Position numbers and translations under genes: made by a program. A stretch of 64,000 nucleotides of DNA from Hungatella sp. UBA7603. GTDB taxonomy: Bacteria > Bacillota > Clostridia > Lachnospirales > Lachnospiraceae. Below, piece by piece: positions 16,449 to 26,239 of the stretch (positions are counted from its first letter, which is position 1; each line of letters opens with the position of its first letter). The notes under the pieces were generated by a model. The model was not told the origin of the DNA and searched no databases. It was given only the letters and a program-made list of their open reading frames with translations. Location of the stretch: contig DLJZ01000006.1 of assembly GCA_002478865.1 (NCBI GenBank), forward strand, positions 171,709 to 235,708, in the 5' to 3' direction.

Positions 16449-17270
16449 ATGAAATTAGATTACGGAACACTTATCAGTATATCGCCTTTGGAGCTAAAAA
16501 ACGGATTGAGCATCCGTTCCCCTAAGTTAAAGGAAATTGCAGCACTCACATTCCCGGCTTACCAATCCTACTTGGGGGTTTTATTGCTGGACATTGAATC
16601 ATATTACAGCAGTATGGACAAAAACATGTCTGACTACTTTTTAAACTATTCTCACCAGGAGAAACAGACGATCATACAAATTCGAAAAGAATATGAAGGA
16701 TTATCCGAAGAGGAACGAGATGGCATTGTGCCAATCGACATTTTTTCCTTTGACGGAAAGCTTTTAAACAGTATTGCAGATTCACTGTCCTTTTTCTTGG
16801 AATGCCAACTGCTATATTCCCATGAGCACAAGGGATTTGTTCAAATGAACGAGAAAGAATCTTTCTGTTCCATATCAAGAGATATTTACACTCTTGTTGT
16901 GACACTTATTTTGCAAAGAAATGGAATCTTTCCCTCCCAGGCACAATTGGAAAAGCCAAAATTCAAAAGTGAACTTGCAAGGAAACTCTTCTATCGTACC
17001 AAAGAGGCAGAGTCAAAAAGAGAAAAAGGTAAAAATACCAATGCAAGCATGGACCTGCCCAATATCTTATCTGCCGTTGCTGCAAGACACCCTTCCCTTA
17101 ACATGTTAAACATATGGGATATTACTATTTATCAGCTATACGATCAATTTAAACGGCTGCAAAACAACACGCTGTATGATATTCAATCCATGTCAGTGGC
17201 CGCATGGGGCGATGGTAAGAACAATTTCGATCCATCCCAATGGTACAAAAACCTTAACAACGAAAATTAA
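16449..17270 (+). CDS. Unknown tail-cluster protein
   Basis: A 273-residue protein from ATG 16449, with AAGAAAGG just before it and only a few bases after the preceding stop, so the two are coupled. Largely helical: SPLELKNGLSIRSPKLKEI at the start, a polar linker near residue 200 (KREKGKNTNAS), and a C-terminus ending AAWGDGKNNFDPSQWYKNL. That final tryptophan-rich motif looks conserved-type, and I associate it loosely with phage tail-assembly proteins, but I cannot assign a function. A strong terminator hairpin starts on its stop codon. Confidence 0.78.
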   Translation: MKLDYGTLISISPLELKNGLSIRSPKLKEIAALTFPAYQSYLGVLLLDIESYYSSMDKNMSDYFLNYSHQEKQTIIQIRKEYEGLSEEERDGIVPIDIFSFDGKLLNSIADSLSFFLECQLLYSHEHKGFVQMNEKESFCSISRDIYTLVVTLILQRNGIFPSQAQLEKPKFKSELARKLFYRTKEAESKREKGKNTNASMDLPNILSAVAARHPSLNMLNIWDITIYQLYDQFKRLQNNTLYDIQSMSVAAWGDGKNNFDPSQWYKNLNNEN

Positions 17271-17298
17271 GATTTGCAATCTTGCAGATCTTTTTTTT
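17269..17298 (+). terminator. Strong intrinsic terminator directly before the tail tube gene
   Basis: AAGATTTGCA (17269-17278) pairs with TGCAGATCTT (17283-17292) around a 4-base loop, and the run of T continues to 17298. It overlaps the stop codon of the upstream gene and ends only about 20 bases before the tail tube ribosome site. Confidence 0.75.
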
Positions 17299-17326
17299 AT
17301 ATTACAAAAAACAGGAGGATTTTATT

Positions 17327-18055
17327 ATGACAAACATGAACAAAGCCAACAGAACTTGCTGTGACGTGGATATCCGTGTATTAAAAACACTGGCTCCATA
17401 TCTCTTCTTCGAGGATGCAAATGTAACTACATTTGGTTTTACAGCAGATGAAACCTACGCTACCAGCAAGGGTGCTAAAAAGATTGCTTTCTCTAATCCA
17501 ATGGATGGCACAATGACAATCGAAGCTCAGGTAAAACCATTTAAGCTTTATGCTTTATTATCTGATGGTGTTATCGAAACATCTGCAGTTGTTGCAGAAA
17601 GAAAAACAATTTCCTGTACAACTGCAGGGGAACTCACTCTTCCAGAAGGCGTAAAAGCTGGTTCCGTATTTGTATACGAAGAAGGAGATTTCGGTGGTAA
17701 GGCTGTAAAGGGTGCTGTGGAAAGTAATAAATTTGCTACTACTGACCTTTTAACTGGCAAAGCTTATGAAGTAGGCTACTTAATCGCCAAAGAATCCGGC
17801 GTCCAGAAGATCAGCTTTAACAACAAAAAGAATCCACTGGATTACTATATCACCATGAAAACAGTAGAAAAAGATGAAAGCGGCGTAATCACACCTTATG
17901 TCATCACCGGCTACAAATGTAAGCCTAAGAAAGCGTTAGACTTAAGCTTCTCTTCCAGCGGTGACGCAGCTACTGTAAAAATTGAATTTGCCTGCTTAGA
18001 AGACAGGGATGGCAATGTTGCAGACATGGTAGAGTACATGGAAGCAGAAGCATAA
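17327..18055 (+). CDS. Major tail tube protein
   Basis: A 242-residue protein from ATG 17327, behind a consensus AGGAGG. It is beta-rich with a central strand-turn pattern, and its C-terminal block (KKALDLSFSSSGDAATVKIEFACLEDRDGNVADMVEYME) is very like the tail tube proteins of Firmicute siphophages. Such proteins polymerise into the hexameric rings of a flexible or non-contractile tail. It lies just upstream of a small gene and the tape measure, as expected. It is framed by two intrinsic terminators (17269-17298 and 18118-18159), which suggests that its level is set separately from its neighbours. No tail sheath gene is present, so the tail would be non-contractile. Confidence 0.8.
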   Translation: MTNMNKANRTCCDVDIRVLKTLAPYLFFEDANVTTFGFTADETYATSKGAKKIAFSNPMDGTMTIEAQVKPFKLYALLSDGVIETSAVVAERKTISCTTAGELTLPEGVKAGSVFVYEEGDFGGKAVKGAVESNKFATTDLLTGKAYEVGYLIAKESGVQKISFNNKKNPLDYYITMKTVEKDESGVITPYVITGYKCKPKKALDLSFSSSGDAATVKIEFACLEDRDGNVADMVEYMEAEA

Positions 18056-18099
18056 GCATTCTGATTCAAGAGTAAATAAGGTATAACCGATTGTAGTTT

Positions 18100-18115
18100 G
18101 TGTTATTTATAACAC
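18100..18115. repeat. 16-base palindrome after the tail tube gene
   Basis: GTGTTAT (18100-18106), TT, ATAACAC (18109-18115) form a perfect dyad immediately upstream of the terminator hairpin. It could be a protein site or a second RNA hairpin. Confidence 0.55.
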
Positions 18116-18117
18116 TT

Positions 18118-18159
18118 AGGGAATAACGAATCCGCTACAATCGTTATTCCCTATTTTTT
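18118..18159 (+). terminator. Strong intrinsic terminator after the tail tube gene
   Basis: A perfect 12-bp stem AGGGAATAACGA (18118-18129) / TCGTTATTCCCT (18141-18152) is followed by A and six T. It sits inside the tail operon, so transcripts of the tape measure must pass it or start after it. Confidence 0.85.
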
Positions 18160-18181
18160 CCCATTGCATAAAGGAGACGTT

Positions 18182-18397
18182 ATGAAATTTTATTCGTTAG
18201 AAGAAGCGAAATCTGTTTATGGTGAGGATTCCCTAATTCCTATCTCCTCTCTAAAACAGATTATATTTTACTGTTCCAATGGGCTGCAGCCCGAATTTAT
18301 CTGGGAATCAGAACGACAGGAAGGAAAAATTGTCGCCTGGTTCCACAAAGCAAAAAGCGAGCTCATCTATAAACGATGGCAGGAAAACAAAGCGTAA
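18182..18397 (+). CDS. Small protein between tail tube and tape measure (possible chaperone)
   Basis: A 71-residue protein from ATG 18182, behind AAAGGAG. The frame extends six codons further upstream without a ribosome site. The sequence (MKFYSLEEAKSVYGEDSL to KAKSELIYKRWQENKA) is small, charged and soluble. Position fits a tail assembly chaperone, which normally occupies this slot, but only one open frame is present and I see no slippery site for the usual frameshifted second product. Assignment is by position only. Confidence 0.7.
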   Translation: MKFYSLEEAKSVYGEDSLIPISSLKQIIFYCSNGLQPEFIWESERQEGKIVAWFHKAKSELIYKRWQENKA

Positions 18398-18448
18398 CAC
18401 AATTGTATCTCACCTTATCTCCCACTTATATATAGAAGAGGAAAATCT

Positions 18449-21400
18449 ATGGCAGACAAAGATTCGATATTAAAACTTACTGCTGCTTTGGAAAAAGAAA
18501 AGAGTACAAAGCAGTTAAATCAGGATATTAAAAACATAGAGAAAACCATCAACCAACTTCATCTGATGGCAAAGCTCTATCAAGGAGAAAGCAAAAGCAA
18601 ATTAAATGCTTCCATAAAGGAACTGGAAAAGAATGTAGATGTCATTCGCTTAAAAGCAGAAATAGACAACAAAAAGCTAAAAGCAGACTTAGACCATGCA
18701 TTAAATAATGTATCATTAAAAGAGATAAAAATCAGCGAACAGGGCCTTAAAGTCTCGGCTATGAAAATCGCCCAGAGTTTAAACTCCGTTTTATCAAAAT
18801 ATACGATATTACCAAAAATCGATTTAAAGCCTGAAGGATTGAAAAAAGACCTTACTGGCATTCAAAGTAAAGTAAATACAGTGACTACAGCCTTTGGGCT
18901 TGCAAAAACAGGAATCGTTAAATTTAAGCAGTCTATGGTAACCCTAAAAGAAATTTCTCCTATTTTAAACGAGATTTCAAAAGCTGCTGGAATGAGCCGA
19001 GAAGAAATTAAGAAATTAGGAAAAGAGTCCTTTCAATCTGCTGGATCTTACGGAACCTCCGCCAAGGACTATCTCTTAAGCGTCCTTTCCATGGCTAAAA
19101 GTGGGTATGGATCTATCTCCAAGGAGTTGGGTGAATTGTCCCTGCTAGCCCAGTCTATGGGGTCTATTTCTGCAACGGCTGCGGACAGTTTTATCAAATC
19201 TATGGATACTGCCTATCAATATAGCGGTGGCGTTGAGAAATTGACCAGGGCACTTGAGGGCGTTATTTCGGTGTCAATGCAAAGCAAGATACCCCTTGGT
19301 GACCTTACCACTGCTATGGAATCCAATGCAATATCTGCTGCAAAAGCAGGTATTGGAATTGATCAGCTTACGGCTGCAGAAGCGACTCTCATTGCTTCCT
19401 CTGGACAGACAGGAGTTGCTGTAAGCCAATCGTTTCAATCCGTTTTAGAACAGTTGGATCGTATGAATCAGTCATCAGGGCAGCTTACAGAACCAATCAA
19501 ACGCTTGGAAGAAATGGCAAAAGCCTACTCTTCTATTTCCAGTCAGAAAGATGCTTCTTTGTTTGGGGATATGGATAGCCAGGATATGACAAACCCAATT
19601 AAGGTATTGCTAGAACAATGGAGTCTTTATGAACAGCTTCTTGCTAATTATTCTAGCGGTAGCCAACAAGCTATGGCAGCAGCAATTGCTTCTGCTTCCA
19701 CTTGGGAAAGCCAGCTTGTTTCTCTTCAGAATTCCTGGGATTCATTTATTTATTCTCTGACCAGTCAAAATCAATCAGCGGGTATGGGATTGTTTCTGGA
19801 ACAAACGCTTGTTAGTATGGAAGCGGTAGAAAAAAACTTGAAACAGATACCTCAGATGTTGGAGGGGATTAATGGCTCTCTCTCTTCGTTCGGTTCAGTT
19901 CAGATATCTTCTTCCAATGATAATATTAATTCCTCGGAAAAAAATACACCTTCCATAAAAAATGCCTTGAATTTTGATTCAATTAAAAGTTCTGTCAACG
20001 ATTTTAAGGATATATCTAAATCAGTTGATGAGTTGGAAGAAAAATTAATTAAAGGCCAATATTCAACGGATTCATTTGCCGAATCTATTGCGAAAAACAA
20101 TTCGGCTCTTAAAGATTATTTTGCTAATAGTAAAGAGAGCGAACGATCCTTAAGCGGTTATCAAGAACATCTTAAAAATACTGGAATACAGACTGATATT
20201 TTACGTCTTAAATCCATTCTACTTGGGGGGGTCTATACCGCAGTTATTGCAATTGGTGTACAATTAGCTACTGCTGCCTTAGCCTATTTAGGCCAAGCGA
20301 TCTATGAAAATACCCATAAGATGGAGGTCGCTGCAGACGCAGCTAGAGAATCAGGACAAGCACTTTCGGAGATTCAGTCAAAAATCCAATCCATTAACAG
20401 TGAACTATCCAGTACCGCTGAAAAAATCGACCAGTTAAATAGCAAAGACAGTCTCTCTCTTGTGGAACAAGAAGAATTAGAAAATCTAAAAAGATATAAT
20501 GAATTACTGGAACGTCAGCTTGGTATTAATAGGGCGATAGAGAATGATGCTTCTGATAAAGCCCAAGAGGATTCTCGTAAGTTTTTTAATACAAAGGATA
20601 ATTACAAAATCGTAGACGATGTTAAATACGATCCTTATTCCAATGACTTTTCTGTGGATCCAATAAAAAATAATTATAATGGAAATCCACTTGACAAGTT
20701 ACAAAATAGTATGGATGCATATGATAATATCAAGCAAAAAATAGATTCGAATCAAAAAGAAATTGATCAAATCAAAGAATCGAACTCTAACTTCTCTACC
20801 AATCAAACCTATACGAAGTTAGCACTTGAGACCAGCACTATGCGTAGCCTTCTTCCCGGTATGGAAGCAGGTATTAAAACTCAAGCCCAGGATATCCAGG
20901 ATTCCAGTAAAAATCTAGATACAGAAGAAGATAAAGATTTAATATCAAATATTAGCGCAGTCTTGGATTCATTTATTGTTAGATTCGATGGTTTAAGTCC
21001 AACAGAAAAATTTGATAAGCTATGGAATTCTGACGAATTTTCAAAATCAAAGGCAGAGTTAGAATCAAAAGCAGTATCCGGAACTCTAACTGCTAAAGAT
21101 ATTGATGAAAATGTTGACTTTACAAAGCTTAAAGAAGTATCAGGTAAAACTGCAGAAGAACTAGTGCAGCATCTCAACAGTATCTTTGCTGATAAAATCA
21201 AATTAAAAAAGGATGAGACGTTTAAGAATGCCATCTCTCAGCTACCAGCAGACGAGATGGAAAAATACGTTAACCTCCTTAATTCAGGTGATCTTAACGA
21301 AAAGTCCATTGAATCGTTCGAAAGCTTAAAGAAGATTATGGGCGACACCAATATCAGCGCCGAAGATGCGGTTGAAAATCTAAAAGAAGCTTCCAAAGGG

Positions 21401-24400
21401 TATGTCACTACTCCTGAATTATTGTCTGGAATGGAAAGTCTCTCACAGCTCATGGGGACGGTACAGCAGGAGTATGACGAAACAGGAGAAATTGGCACAA
21501 CAAATTTAAGTGCTATTGCCAAGCAATTCCCTGAACTGCAAAATGCAGTTCTTGAGTATAGCCAAGGATTAATTGAATCAGATGAATTAATGGCACAGTT
21601 AACAGCAGCATATGATAATGATACAGAAACTTATCGAATCAATATGCTCCTTAAATTGGAAAATGACGAAACATTTTTTAGCACAGTAAGAGACCGTAAC
21701 CAAAACTTATTTGACGATTTAGCAGATCTTTATAATCAAGATTTAACAAACTGGAAGACTTTAGCTGATGCAAAAAATGGTATAGGTGGCTTTTTAAAAG
21801 ATGAGGTTGTTAAGACTCTCGGTGGTAGTGGTAAAGATCCCAAGAGCCAACAGGAACTATTTGATCAATATGCATCTACTGCAAAAGATGGTAAATTTAT
21901 ACCTAATAAAGAAAAAATAGACACATTACCCCAAAAGGACCAGGATATCCTTTATAGCAATTTTGATCTATATAATGAAAATAGAGATAAAGTTCTTAAC
22001 GCTGCTGGCGCATCAATCCCTAAACCCATTATGAAAAATACAGGGACTCCCCGCTCAAATGGCGGCTCCAAAAGCACTCCTGCCCAAACGCGTGAATTCG
22101 ACTGGACCGAACGCTATCAAAAAAACAGCGACGACGTTCGAAACAAATTAAAAGATGCTGCGTCCAATACTTACATCGACTATCTAGGCATATCTGAAGA
22201 CGACTTTAAAAGTGGCAAGGAAATCTTAGATAATGAAGCCCCAACCATAGAGCAATTAGAAGAATTAAAAAACATGGCTGAGAAATCAGGGCTATCCATC
22301 AATGATCTGACCCGCACATTAACAAGCGGAACCTGGACCGCCTCCCGCCAAAGCGCATTGCAGCAATTGGTGGAGCACGATAAAGCTGCCCTAGAAGAGC
22401 AAAAAAAAGTAATTGATCAATACCAGACTCAATATGACACTGCTCTCTCTAAAATTGATTCCAAGTACATAAGTAAAATTGAAACTGGAGAGCTATCCAC
22501 CGATAATCTCTCTGGAGCGGAGGCCGAAAACGTCCAGGCTGCCATTGCTGCATACGACAAGCTAAAAGCCTCAAAAGACAAACAAATTGATCTACAAAAG
22601 AATTATACCGAAAGCTTTATGGAAAGCTACGAAAATCAGGCAGCCGCCGTAAAGGCTGAAAACGAAGAGCTAAAAGCCTCAAGTTCACTCATAGAAAAGC
22701 AAATTTCCTACATGAAAACAGCCGGTGAACTAATAAACGCCTCCATTTATAACAAGCTGATTGAGCAATCCAAAAAGCAGGAAGCAAACAACCAACGACT
22801 GATAGAAATCAAGCGAAAGGAAATGCAGGATTTACAGGATCAAAAACTGAATTCAGAAAATTCCGAAACCTATCGTAAGCTTGATCAGGAAGTCCGTGAC
22901 TTAGAATCCTCTATTCTCGACTTGAAGAAATCTCAGGAAGAATACAATTTCCAGCTTCTAAAAATGCCAATTGAACATATGGAGACAGTTGCTGGAATGT
23001 ATAAGAACATCCAGTCCTCCATGGAAAACTGGAACAGTGAACTGGAAGCTTCCGGGAAAAAAGCAGACAGCAGCTATTATCAAAAGTTAATTTCGAATGG
23101 CTTCACCTTAATGGATCAATACCAAAAGCAGGTCGGACTTATTGAAAATGTCATGGATGAGTATGATGCCGGCACTGACAATTGGAATGAGTTATACGGC
23201 AAACTTCAAAATGTAAACTCCGAAATGTCCTCCATGGTTCAAAATCTCCACAAATGGAATGAAGCACTTCTAAAAATGCCGTTGGAGAAAATCACCGCCA
23301 ACTCTTCGGATCTACAAAAGCTATTAAGTGGCTTAGAATCCGTAAAAGGGGAATACGATACCGTAATCAGTGCGGTAACAGGCGCCATTAACGATCAGGT
23401 CAAAGCCATTAATGAACAAAAAGAGGCGGTCAATGAAGAATACGAGGCCTCCAAAAAATCATTACAAGACAAGCTAGACCTATTAAACAAACAAAACGAA
23501 AAGCTCAAATTGCAGCAAAGATACGAACAATCCTTGTATGATCTTCAAAAGGCTAATCGACAAGCCACAGAAAAGGTAATTCGAGATGGGCAGGTGGTCT
23601 ACGAGCAGGATGCTGATAAGCTCCGACAAGCCAAAGAAGCGGTTCAGGATGCTAAGTTTAGTCTGGAAGCCGATGAACTTAAAACTCAGATAGACAGCCT
23701 ACAAGAAACCCTTAACGGACTAAACGATAAATACCAGGACCAGCTAGAGTCCTTACAGAAAATCTCTGACAAATGGTCCGAGATCAACGGTAAAATCTCA
23801 CAAGCCCAGAACGAGTCAAAAGCCAATGAAGTTCTTGGAAACGGCTGGAAAGAAAAAGTACTATCCGGTGATGATACAAAGCTCTTTCAAAATTTCACGC
23901 AGATGTATACAGGTATTTCGGAACAAATACTACAGTATAAAGAGCAACTGGATACTACCAATCAGATATCTACTCTCCTTGAGAGCTACATTTCCTCCTA
24001 CAAAGATGGAACCTTAAGCTATACTCAGGCTCTGACTGGAATCAATGATCTCTTGTCCCAGCTTAATCAAAGAATGCCTGCTGCAGAAGGCCTTCAAAAT
24101 CTGTACGATTATTACGGTGCAATTAAAGGGACTGCCGCCAACGGTGACAGCATTTTATCCGGAATTCAGAAAAGCTTAGCCACCACTGCCGGGGACCTCA
24201 TAAAATCTTTGGAGCAGTATAACAAAAATTATGGTGCTATCTCTGAATATACCTCCAGCTGGCAGCAGCTAACGGATAATGTAGCATCTATGCTTGGTGT
24301 ATTAAAAGAAGTTCGTGATAATCTAGAGTCTACAGAGGACGATGATGACGATGACAAAAAGCACTCCAATGGTGAACCATATATTGGCGGAGATTGGGTA

Positions 24401-24811
24401 AGCGGAGGACCGGGTGATCACAGCAGCAAAAATGTAGGCCCCTACAAAAGCGGTATACAAAACGGACTGGTAGGCAACAGCACCCCTTTTAACCGAGAGG
24501 CAAATATGAAGTTCTTAGGTCTTAAAAAGCTGGAGCTGGATGAATTTCCCGCAATCCTTCATAAAAATGAAGCTGTTTTCAACACCGAACAGCAGGATAC
24601 CCTTCTATCCAACCTGGGACAAGCCTGGAACTATACACCATTTGCTTCATCATTTCTCGCAGACACTTCAAAAGGAGCAGGACAGACCACTACCAATTTT
24701 GAATTTGGGGACATCCGAATTGAATCATGCAACAATGCAGATGAACTGGCCCAAGGCATTTTAAACGGTGGCCTAAGAAATGCCATGATTCAGCATACAG
24801 GGAAGCGTTAG
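18449..24811 (+). CDS. Phage tail tape measure protein
   Basis: A 2120-residue protein from ATG 18449. Residues 1-110 are coiled coil. Residues about 170-330 resemble the TP901-type tape measure core (MSREEIKKLGKESFQSAGSYG, then LTAAEATLIASSGQTG). A long hydrophobic segment at about 590-620 (LLGGVYTAVIAIGVQLATAAL) is typical of tape measures. From about 1240 to 1800 it is strongly helical and glutamine/lysine-rich coiled coil. An acidic run (EDDDDDDKKH) and a glycine-rich C-terminus (FPAILHKNEAVFNTEQQ) close it. At roughly 1.5 angstrom per residue the tail would be around 300 nm long. No peptidase or muramidase domain is apparent. It sits directly between the tail tube/small gene and the distal-tail genes. 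Confidence 0.92.
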   Translation: MADKDSILKLTAALEKEKSTKQLNQDIKNIEKTINQLHLMAKLYQGESKSKLNASIKELEKNVDVIRLKAEIDNKKLKADLDHALNNVSLKEIKISEQGLKVSAMKIAQSLNSVLSKYTILPKIDLKPEGLKKDLTGIQSKVNTVTTAFGLAKTGIVKFKQSMVTLKEISPILNEISKAAGMSREEIKKLGKESFQSAGSYGTSAKDYLLSVLSMAKSGYGSISKELGELSLLAQSMGSISATAADSFIKSMDTAYQYSGGVEKLTRALEGVISVSMQSKIPLGDLTTAMESNAISAAKAGIGIDQLTAAEATLIASSGQTGVAVSQSFQSVLEQLDRMNQSSGQLTEPIKRLEEMAKAYSSISSQKDASLFGDMDSQDMTNPIKVLLEQWSLYEQLLANYSSGSQQAMAAAIASASTWESQLVSLQNSWDSFIYSLTSQNQSAGMGLFLEQTLVSMEAVEKNLKQIPQMLEGINGSLSSFGSVQISSSNDNINSSEKNTPSIKNALNFDSIKSSVNDFKDISKSVDELEEKLIKGQYSTDSFAESIAKNNSALKDYFANSKESERSLSGYQEHLKNTGIQTDILRLKSILLGGVYTAVIAIGVQLATAALAYLGQAIYENTHKMEVAADAARESGQALSEIQSKIQSINSELSSTAEKIDQLNSKDSLSLVEQEELENLKRYNELLERQLGINRAIENDASDKAQEDSRKFFNTKDNYKIVDDVKYDPYSNDFSVDPIKNNYNGNPLDKLQNSMDAYDNIKQKIDSNQKEIDQIKESNSNFSTNQTYTKLALETSTMRSLLPGMEAGIKTQAQDIQDSSKNLDTEEDKDLISNISAVLDSFIVRFDGLSPTEKFDKLWNSDEFSKSKAELESKAVSGTLTAKDIDENVDFTKLKEVSGKTAEELVQHLNSIFADKIKLKKDETFKNAISQLPADEMEKYVNLLNSGDLNEKSIESFESLKKIMGDTNISAEDAVENLKEASKGYVTTPELLSGMESLSQLMGTVQQEYDETGEIGTTNLSAIAKQFPELQNAVLEYSQGLIESDELMAQLTAAYDNDTETYRINMLLKLENDETFFSTVRDRNQNLFDDLADLYNQDLTNWKTLADAKNGIGGFLKDEVVKTLGGSGKDPKSQQELFDQYASTAKDGKFIPNKEKIDTLPQKDQDILYSNFDLYNENRDKVLNAAGASIPKPIMKNTGTPRSNGGSKSTPAQTREFDWTERYQKNSDDVRNKLKDAASNTYIDYLGISEDDFKSGKEILDNEAPTIEQLEELKNMAEKSGLSINDLTRTLTSGTWTASRQSALQQLVEHDKAALEEQKKVIDQYQTQYDTALSKIDSKYISKIETGELSTDNLSGAEAENVQAAIAAYDKLKASKDKQIDLQKNYTESFMESYENQAAAVKAENEELKASSSLIEKQISYMKTAGELINASIYNKLIEQSKKQEANNQRLIEIKRKEMQDLQDQKLNSENSETYRKLDQEVRDLESSILDLKKSQEEYNFQLLKMPIEHMETVAGMYKNIQSSMENWNSELEASGKKADSSYYQKLISNGFTLMDQYQKQVGLIENVMDEYDAGTDNWNELYGKLQNVNSEMSSMVQNLHKWNEALLKMPLEKITANSSDLQKLLSGLESVKGEYDTVISAVTGAINDQVKAINEQKEAVNEEYEASKKSLQDKLDLLNKQNEKLKLQQRYEQSLYDLQKANRQATEKVIRDGQVVYEQDADKLRQAKEAVQDAKFSLEADELKTQIDSLQETLNGLNDKYQDQLESLQKISDKWSEINGKISQAQNESKANEVLGNGWKEKVLSGDDTKLFQNFTQMYTGISEQILQYKEQLDTTNQISTLLESYISSYKDGTLSYTQALTGINDLLSQLNQRMPAAEGLQNLYDYYGAIKGTAANGDSILSGIQKSLATTAGDLIKSLEQYNKNYGAISEYTSSWQQLTDNVASMLGVLKEVRDNLESTEDDDDDDKKHSNGEPYIGGDWVSGGPGDHSSKNVGPYKSGIQNGLVGNSTPFNREANMKFLGLKKLELDEFPAILHKNEAVFNTEQQDTLLSNLGQAWNYTPFASSFLADTSKGAGQTTTNFEFGDIRIESCNNADELAQGILNGGLRNAMIQHTGKR

Positions 24812-24845
24812 TACTGACGACAAAAAGGAAAGGAAGTGAACTCAA

Positions 24846-25118
24846 TTGAACCTTCAAGATGTCTATAAAAAGCTGGTAGAGGACATTCATTACTTATTTA
24901 TAAGCGCAACAGAAACTATGAAGTTTGACCGTACGTTCCAAGCCAAGGTGATAGGCCCCGCCTCCAAAGGAAAATATATTATTTCCTATAAGAATAGAAC
25001 TCTCACAGCCCGGTCCGGCCGTAGCCTTCAGGCAAACGATATTGTTTGGGTCTGTGCTCCTTGTAATGACTGGAATTCCTTATTTATTCGGGTGACAGAA
25101 CCACAAGAAAGTTCCTAA
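24846..25118 (+). CDS. Small tail-cluster protein, unknown
   Basis: A 90-residue protein starting at TTG 24846, behind AAAGGAAAGGAAG. Sequence MNLQDVYKKLVEDIHYLF followed by a beta-rich part (FQAKVIGPASKGKYIISYKNRTLTA, then NDIVWVCAPCNDWNSLFIRV). This strand pattern resembles a small OB-like barrel. It is placed right after the tape measure and before the distal tail genes, so it is likely a baseplate or tail-tip component; no family name can be given. A ribosome site ends the 50-base gap to the next gene. Confidence 0.75.
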   Translation: MNLQDVYKKLVEDIHYLFISATETMKFDRTFQAKVIGPASKGKYIISYKNRTLTARSGRSLQANDIVWVCAPCNDWNSLFIRVTEPQESS

Positions 25119-25168
25119 TCAAAAGCTGGAACTGGACGAACCATTTCAAATAAGAAAAGGAGTTAAAC

Positions 25169-26224
25169 ATGTATGCAACCATTCACCCAATAGAGCCATT
25201 TGACTCGTCAATTGGAACTGACATTCATTTTTCCTGGCAGGGGAATCAGATCTATAAAGCCAGATGCCTCATAAAAGAAAATGCCTCTGGAACAACTGTA
25301 TTTGACAAAACAATTAGCACCATGAAACAAAGCTATTCTCTCCCAGAGGATTCCGGGCTTAAAAACGGCGGTTATTACGTAGCCTATCTATCCGTCCTTG
25401 ACGTAGACGGCAAAGAGTCCACTCTGCAAAGCGTAGGAACTCCATTTTACTGCTACGAAACACCGGAATTTAAATTGTCCGTGAATCCTGGTGATGTTTT
25501 AAAATCTTCTGCCTATCAAACTGGACTTATCTATTCCCAGAAGCAGAATGAACCCTTAAATTCCTTTTGTATCACCCTCTACACCTACCAGAAAACAGAA
25601 CTGCAGACCTCTGGTGATCTATATGATACCAGTCAATTAACGTATCTGATTTCTGGTCTTGAGAATGCAAAACAGTACTGCATAAGAGCAACAGGAAAAA
25701 CCCTTCACAACATGAATCTGGATACCGGATATATTTTATTTACGGTATCCTATACCCAGGCTCAGATTTTCAATCCTTTAGAGCTAAATAATAGGGCGGA
25801 ACACGGTGCCATTGAAATTAAAAGCAATATTATTTCCACCATAGGCATCCCGGAAAAAGATGTCATTTACATTGACAACGAGTTTGCTGACTTAAGAGAA
25901 AATGCCGTCACTTATGATATTGGCTTCGAAGTAAATGAAGACTTTACCAAAGCATTTCGCTTCCACCGACCGGTACCCAATGCCAAAATCATCCATTTTA
26001 CCAATAAAGATCAATGCCACGTAAACCTTTATTACAGGGAAGGTAATTATTCAGACTCTGGAGGAAAGAAAGCTTTCTTTGAACTGGAGGCAGTCTCTTC
26101 CGGCAGCAAATATATTCTCTTTAGCAAATACCTACAACTCCCTAAGGATACCCAACAATATGTACTCTGCATCAACCGAATCGGCAGCTATTACGAAATC
26201 AAAGCTGAATTGGTAAATAAATAG
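25169..26224 (+). CDS. Distal tail protein with fibronectin-like repeats
   Basis: A 351-residue protein from ATG 25169, behind AAAAGGAG. It consists of beta-sandwich-like modules: residues 1-90 (HFSWQGNQIYKARCLIKEN, then GGYYVAYLSVLDVDGKEST) and about 100-200 (YCIRATGKTLHNMNLDTG) look like fibronectin type III or Ig-like repeats. A concanavalin-like C-terminal half follows (RFHRPVPNAKIIHFTNKDQ, then KAFFELEAVSSGSKYILFS). Such domains decorate tail tips and bind carbohydrates. It is unassigned to a specific baseplate protein. It is followed after 15 bases by the next tail gene. Confidence 0.78.
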   Translation: MYATIHPIEPFDSSIGTDIHFSWQGNQIYKARCLIKENASGTTVFDKTISTMKQSYSLPEDSGLKNGGYYVAYLSVLDVDGKESTLQSVGTPFYCYETPEFKLSVNPGDVLKSSAYQTGLIYSQKQNEPLNSFCITLYTYQKTELQTSGDLYDTSQLTYLISGLENAKQYCIRATGKTLHNMNLDTGYILFTVSYTQAQIFNPLELNNRAEHGAIEIKSNIISTIGIPEKDVIYIDNEFADLRENAVTYDIGFEVNEDFTKAFRFHRPVPNAKIIHFTNKDQCHVNLYYREGNYSDSGGKKAFFELEAVSSGSKYILFSKYLQLPKDTQQYVLCINRIGSYYEIKAELVNK

Positions 26225-26239
26225 AAAGGCGGTGATATT

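Noticed and set aside
17327..18055. Contractile tail sheath protein
   Set aside because: Only one tube-like protein of 242 residues is present and nothing in the cluster has the size or pattern of a sheath, so a contractile (R-type) particle is not supported.
18182..18448. Programmed frameshift producing a second tail chaperone
   Set aside because: No slippery heptamer and no suitable overlapping frame is seen between the small gene and the tape measure.
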